A DNA stretch of 8,255 nt from Methanocaldococcaceae archaeon (lineage in GTDB: Archaea; AGJL01; Methanococci; Methanococcales; Methanocaldococcaceae), in the NCBI GenBank assembly GCA_027023665.1, contig JALVUY010000169.1, positions 1 through 8,255 on the forward strand, read 5' to 3'. Shown piece after piece: positions 7,188 to 8,255 of this stretch. The stretch's first letter is position 1. Every line of letters begins with the position of its first letter. A model generated the notes under the pieces. It did not search any database and was not told where the DNA came from. It was given only the letters and a program-made list of their open reading frames with translations. The position numbers and the translations under genes were made by a program.

Positions 7188-8141
7188 TTAAATCCATCCA
7201 GACCTCTTAAATATGTATACGAATATTATTATTATAATAACCATTAAAGATAATATAATCCAAAAGCCTTCTGGATTTTCTGTTAAAGGTAGATAATGAA
7301 AATTCATTCCATATATTCCAGTAATCCACATAGGAACAGCAAAAATTGTAGTAACCATAGTCAGAATTTTCATAATTTGGTTCATCTTTATATTCTCCAA
7401 CGATAAAGTTATGTCCATCATAGAAGTTAAAACTTCTCTATAGGTTACAGACATATCTATTAACTGCAAAGTGTCGTAGTATAAATCTTCAAAATTTTCT
7501 CTATCTTCTTTTGTAGTTATTGGTAAATACTTCCTTTTTAATATAACTAAGACATCTCTATTGGCAATTAAAGATTTGTTAAAATAAACTAATGTTTTTC
7601 TTAAACTAAGTATCTCTTCCATAACTACCTTATCGTATCCTACTAACACTTTGTCTTCCAATTCTTCTAACTCTTCCTCTAAACTAATTAAAATCCTCGA
7701 AAAACTTCTTGTTATTTCATTCAGTATGTTGTATAATAAAAAACCAATACCTCTTTCAAATATAACCTTTGGCTTTCTTGTTAATATTAACTTGTGTAAT
7801 CTTCCAATAGCCTTTATTTTATTTGTATGGATTGTTAATAGGGTATTATTTTTAATAAAAATACCTAAAGAAGTTGTGGTAATATCCTCTTCAAATAGTG
7901 GGGCTTTGTAAATAATCAAATAGTAGTCTTCATTTTCCTCAACTCTTGGAATTTCTTGTTCATCTAAACCTATATACAATTCAGAGACCTCTATACCTAT
8001 TTTTTTAGAAACTTTATAAATCTCTTCATCATTAGGATCATAACAATCAATCCAAATAAGTTTGTAATCCTCTAAATTGAGATTATCAAATTTTACTTCC
8101 ACAATTTTACCATCCTTAGATATTCCCATTACTGTAATCAT
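7188..8141 (-). CDS. corA: CorA-family magnesium channel
   Basis: A pentameric inner-membrane channel that brings in Mg2+ (and can pass Co2+). The 317-residue protein has a large soluble N-terminal domain (about 1-245), with an acidic helical stretch LEEELEELEDK near 154-164. The long stalk helix runs into the first membrane segment (about 256-277). That segment ends in the selectivity motif YGMNF, with G278-M279-N280. A short loop (TENPEG) and a second, isoleucine-rich membrane segment (about 293-311) follow, then a basic tail KRSGWI on the cytoplasmic side. The loop after GMN lacks the MPEL sequence of bacterial CorA but keeps acidic residues. The start ATG 8141 has a weak AGGG site 7 bases upstream and overlaps the stop of the preceding reading frame as ATGA, implying translational coupling. 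srp19 follows after 14 bases. The family assignment is firm; the exact ion preference is not shown by sequence. Confidence 0.95.
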   Translation of the reverse strand: MITVMGISKDGKIVEVKFDNLNLEDYKLIWIDCYDPNDEEIYKVSKKIGIEVSELYIGLDEQEIPRVEENEDYYLIIYKAPLFEEDITTTSLGIFIKNNTLLTIHTNKIKAIGRLHKLILTRKPKVIFERGIGFLLYNILNEITRSFSRILISLEEELEELEDKVLVGYDKVVMEEILSLRKTLVYFNKSLIANRDVLVILKRKYLPITTKEDRENFEDLYYDTLQLIDMSVTYREVLTSMMDITLSLENIKMNQIMKILTMVTTIFAVPMWITGIYGMNFHYLPLTENPEGFWIILSLMVIIIIIFVYIFKRSGWI

Positions 8142-8255
8142 AATTTAGCCCTATTTTTATTGTTTGATTTAGTGAATAGAATAACAGAAAGGATTATTAC
8201 AACTGATATATAAACTATTATTTCAATAACGAATGTAATAAACTCAATATTACCC
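8138..8255 (-). CDS. 3' end of an unidentified membrane protein gene
   Basis: An open frame enters from the right edge and runs 38 codons to a TGA that shares four bases (ATGA) with the corA start. It contains no ATG, GTG or TTG, so its start lies outside the window. The visible peptide has one long hydrophobic stretch (about residues 5-27 of the fragment, rich in I, V, F), then a hydrophilic basic tail, KSNNKNRAKL. This fits a last membrane helix with a cytoplasmic C-terminus. The tight overlap suggests it is co-transcribed and translationally coupled with corA. I do not recognise the family. A chance open frame is possible at this length, but the membrane-helix-plus-basic-tail pattern and the exact overlap argue for a real gene. 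Confidence 0.65.
   Translation of the reverse strand, partial: GNIEFITFVIEIIVYISVVIILSVILFTKSNNKNRAKL

Noticed and set aside
7174..7197. A 10-base overlap between corA and srp19
   Set aside because: It exists only if srp19 starts at the upstream ATG 7197. The GTG at 7173 has the correctly spaced GAGGTGA and yields the family-typical N-terminus MIIWPSY, removing the overlap.
1..8255. tRNA, rRNA, CRISPR array, insertion sequence or defence island
   Set aside because: There are no cloverleaf-like segments, no regularly spaced repeats, no transposase motifs and no composition break; genes are compact, conserved and all on one strand.

Overview
The window looks like a chromosomal housekeeping locus of a hyperthermophilic methanogen of the Methanocaldococcaceae, most likely a Methanocaldococcus species. 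Four observations support this: strong A+T bias throughout, an archaeal RNA polymerase beta subunit split into B'' and B', Shine-Dalgarno sites of the GGTGA/GAGGT type, and TATA-type promoters. As I remember it, the gene order corA, srp19, ZIP transporter, trpB, trpA, rpoH, rpoB2, rpoB1 resembles Methanocaldococcus jannaschii. The SRP19 protein differs from the jannaschii sequence I remember at several positions, so a sister species is likely. All genes read on the minus strand, from high to low coordinates.

Layout in transcription order. At 8138-8255 is the 3' end of an unidentified membrane protein gene. It overlaps the start of corA (Mg2+ channel, 7188-8141) in an ATGA junction, and srp19 (signal recognition particle protein, 6910-7173) follows after 14 bases. 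A hairpin with a T-rich tail lies just past srp19. After an intergenic stretch comes a ZIP-type metal transporter gene (6042-6737) with its own TATA box. Then trpB and trpA (4779-5984, 3903-4757) form a tight pair for the last step of tryptophan synthesis. A second intergenic stretch carries a tandem 13-bp repeat and TATA-like boxes. The RNA polymerase operon begins there: rpoH (3494-3730), rpoB2 (1984-3480) and rpoB1 (1-1873, clipped by the window edge). In archaea rpoA1 and rpoA2 normally follow, but they are not visible here.

A recurring annotation point is start-codon choice. In rpoB1, rpoB2, rpoH, trpB and srp19 an upstream in-frame GTG or ATG lies in or next to the Shine-Dalgarno motif, so longest-ORF calling adds 2 to 8 spurious residues. 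I moved these starts to the TTG, ATG or GTG codon that sits 4-7 bases after the motif.

I saw no mobile element, CRISPR array, tRNA, rRNA, intein or defence system, and no clearly undescribed system. The most interesting items are the ZIP protein with an altered metal-site residue and a cysteine cluster, the unidentified gene coupled to corA, and the repeat in front of the RNA polymerase operon.
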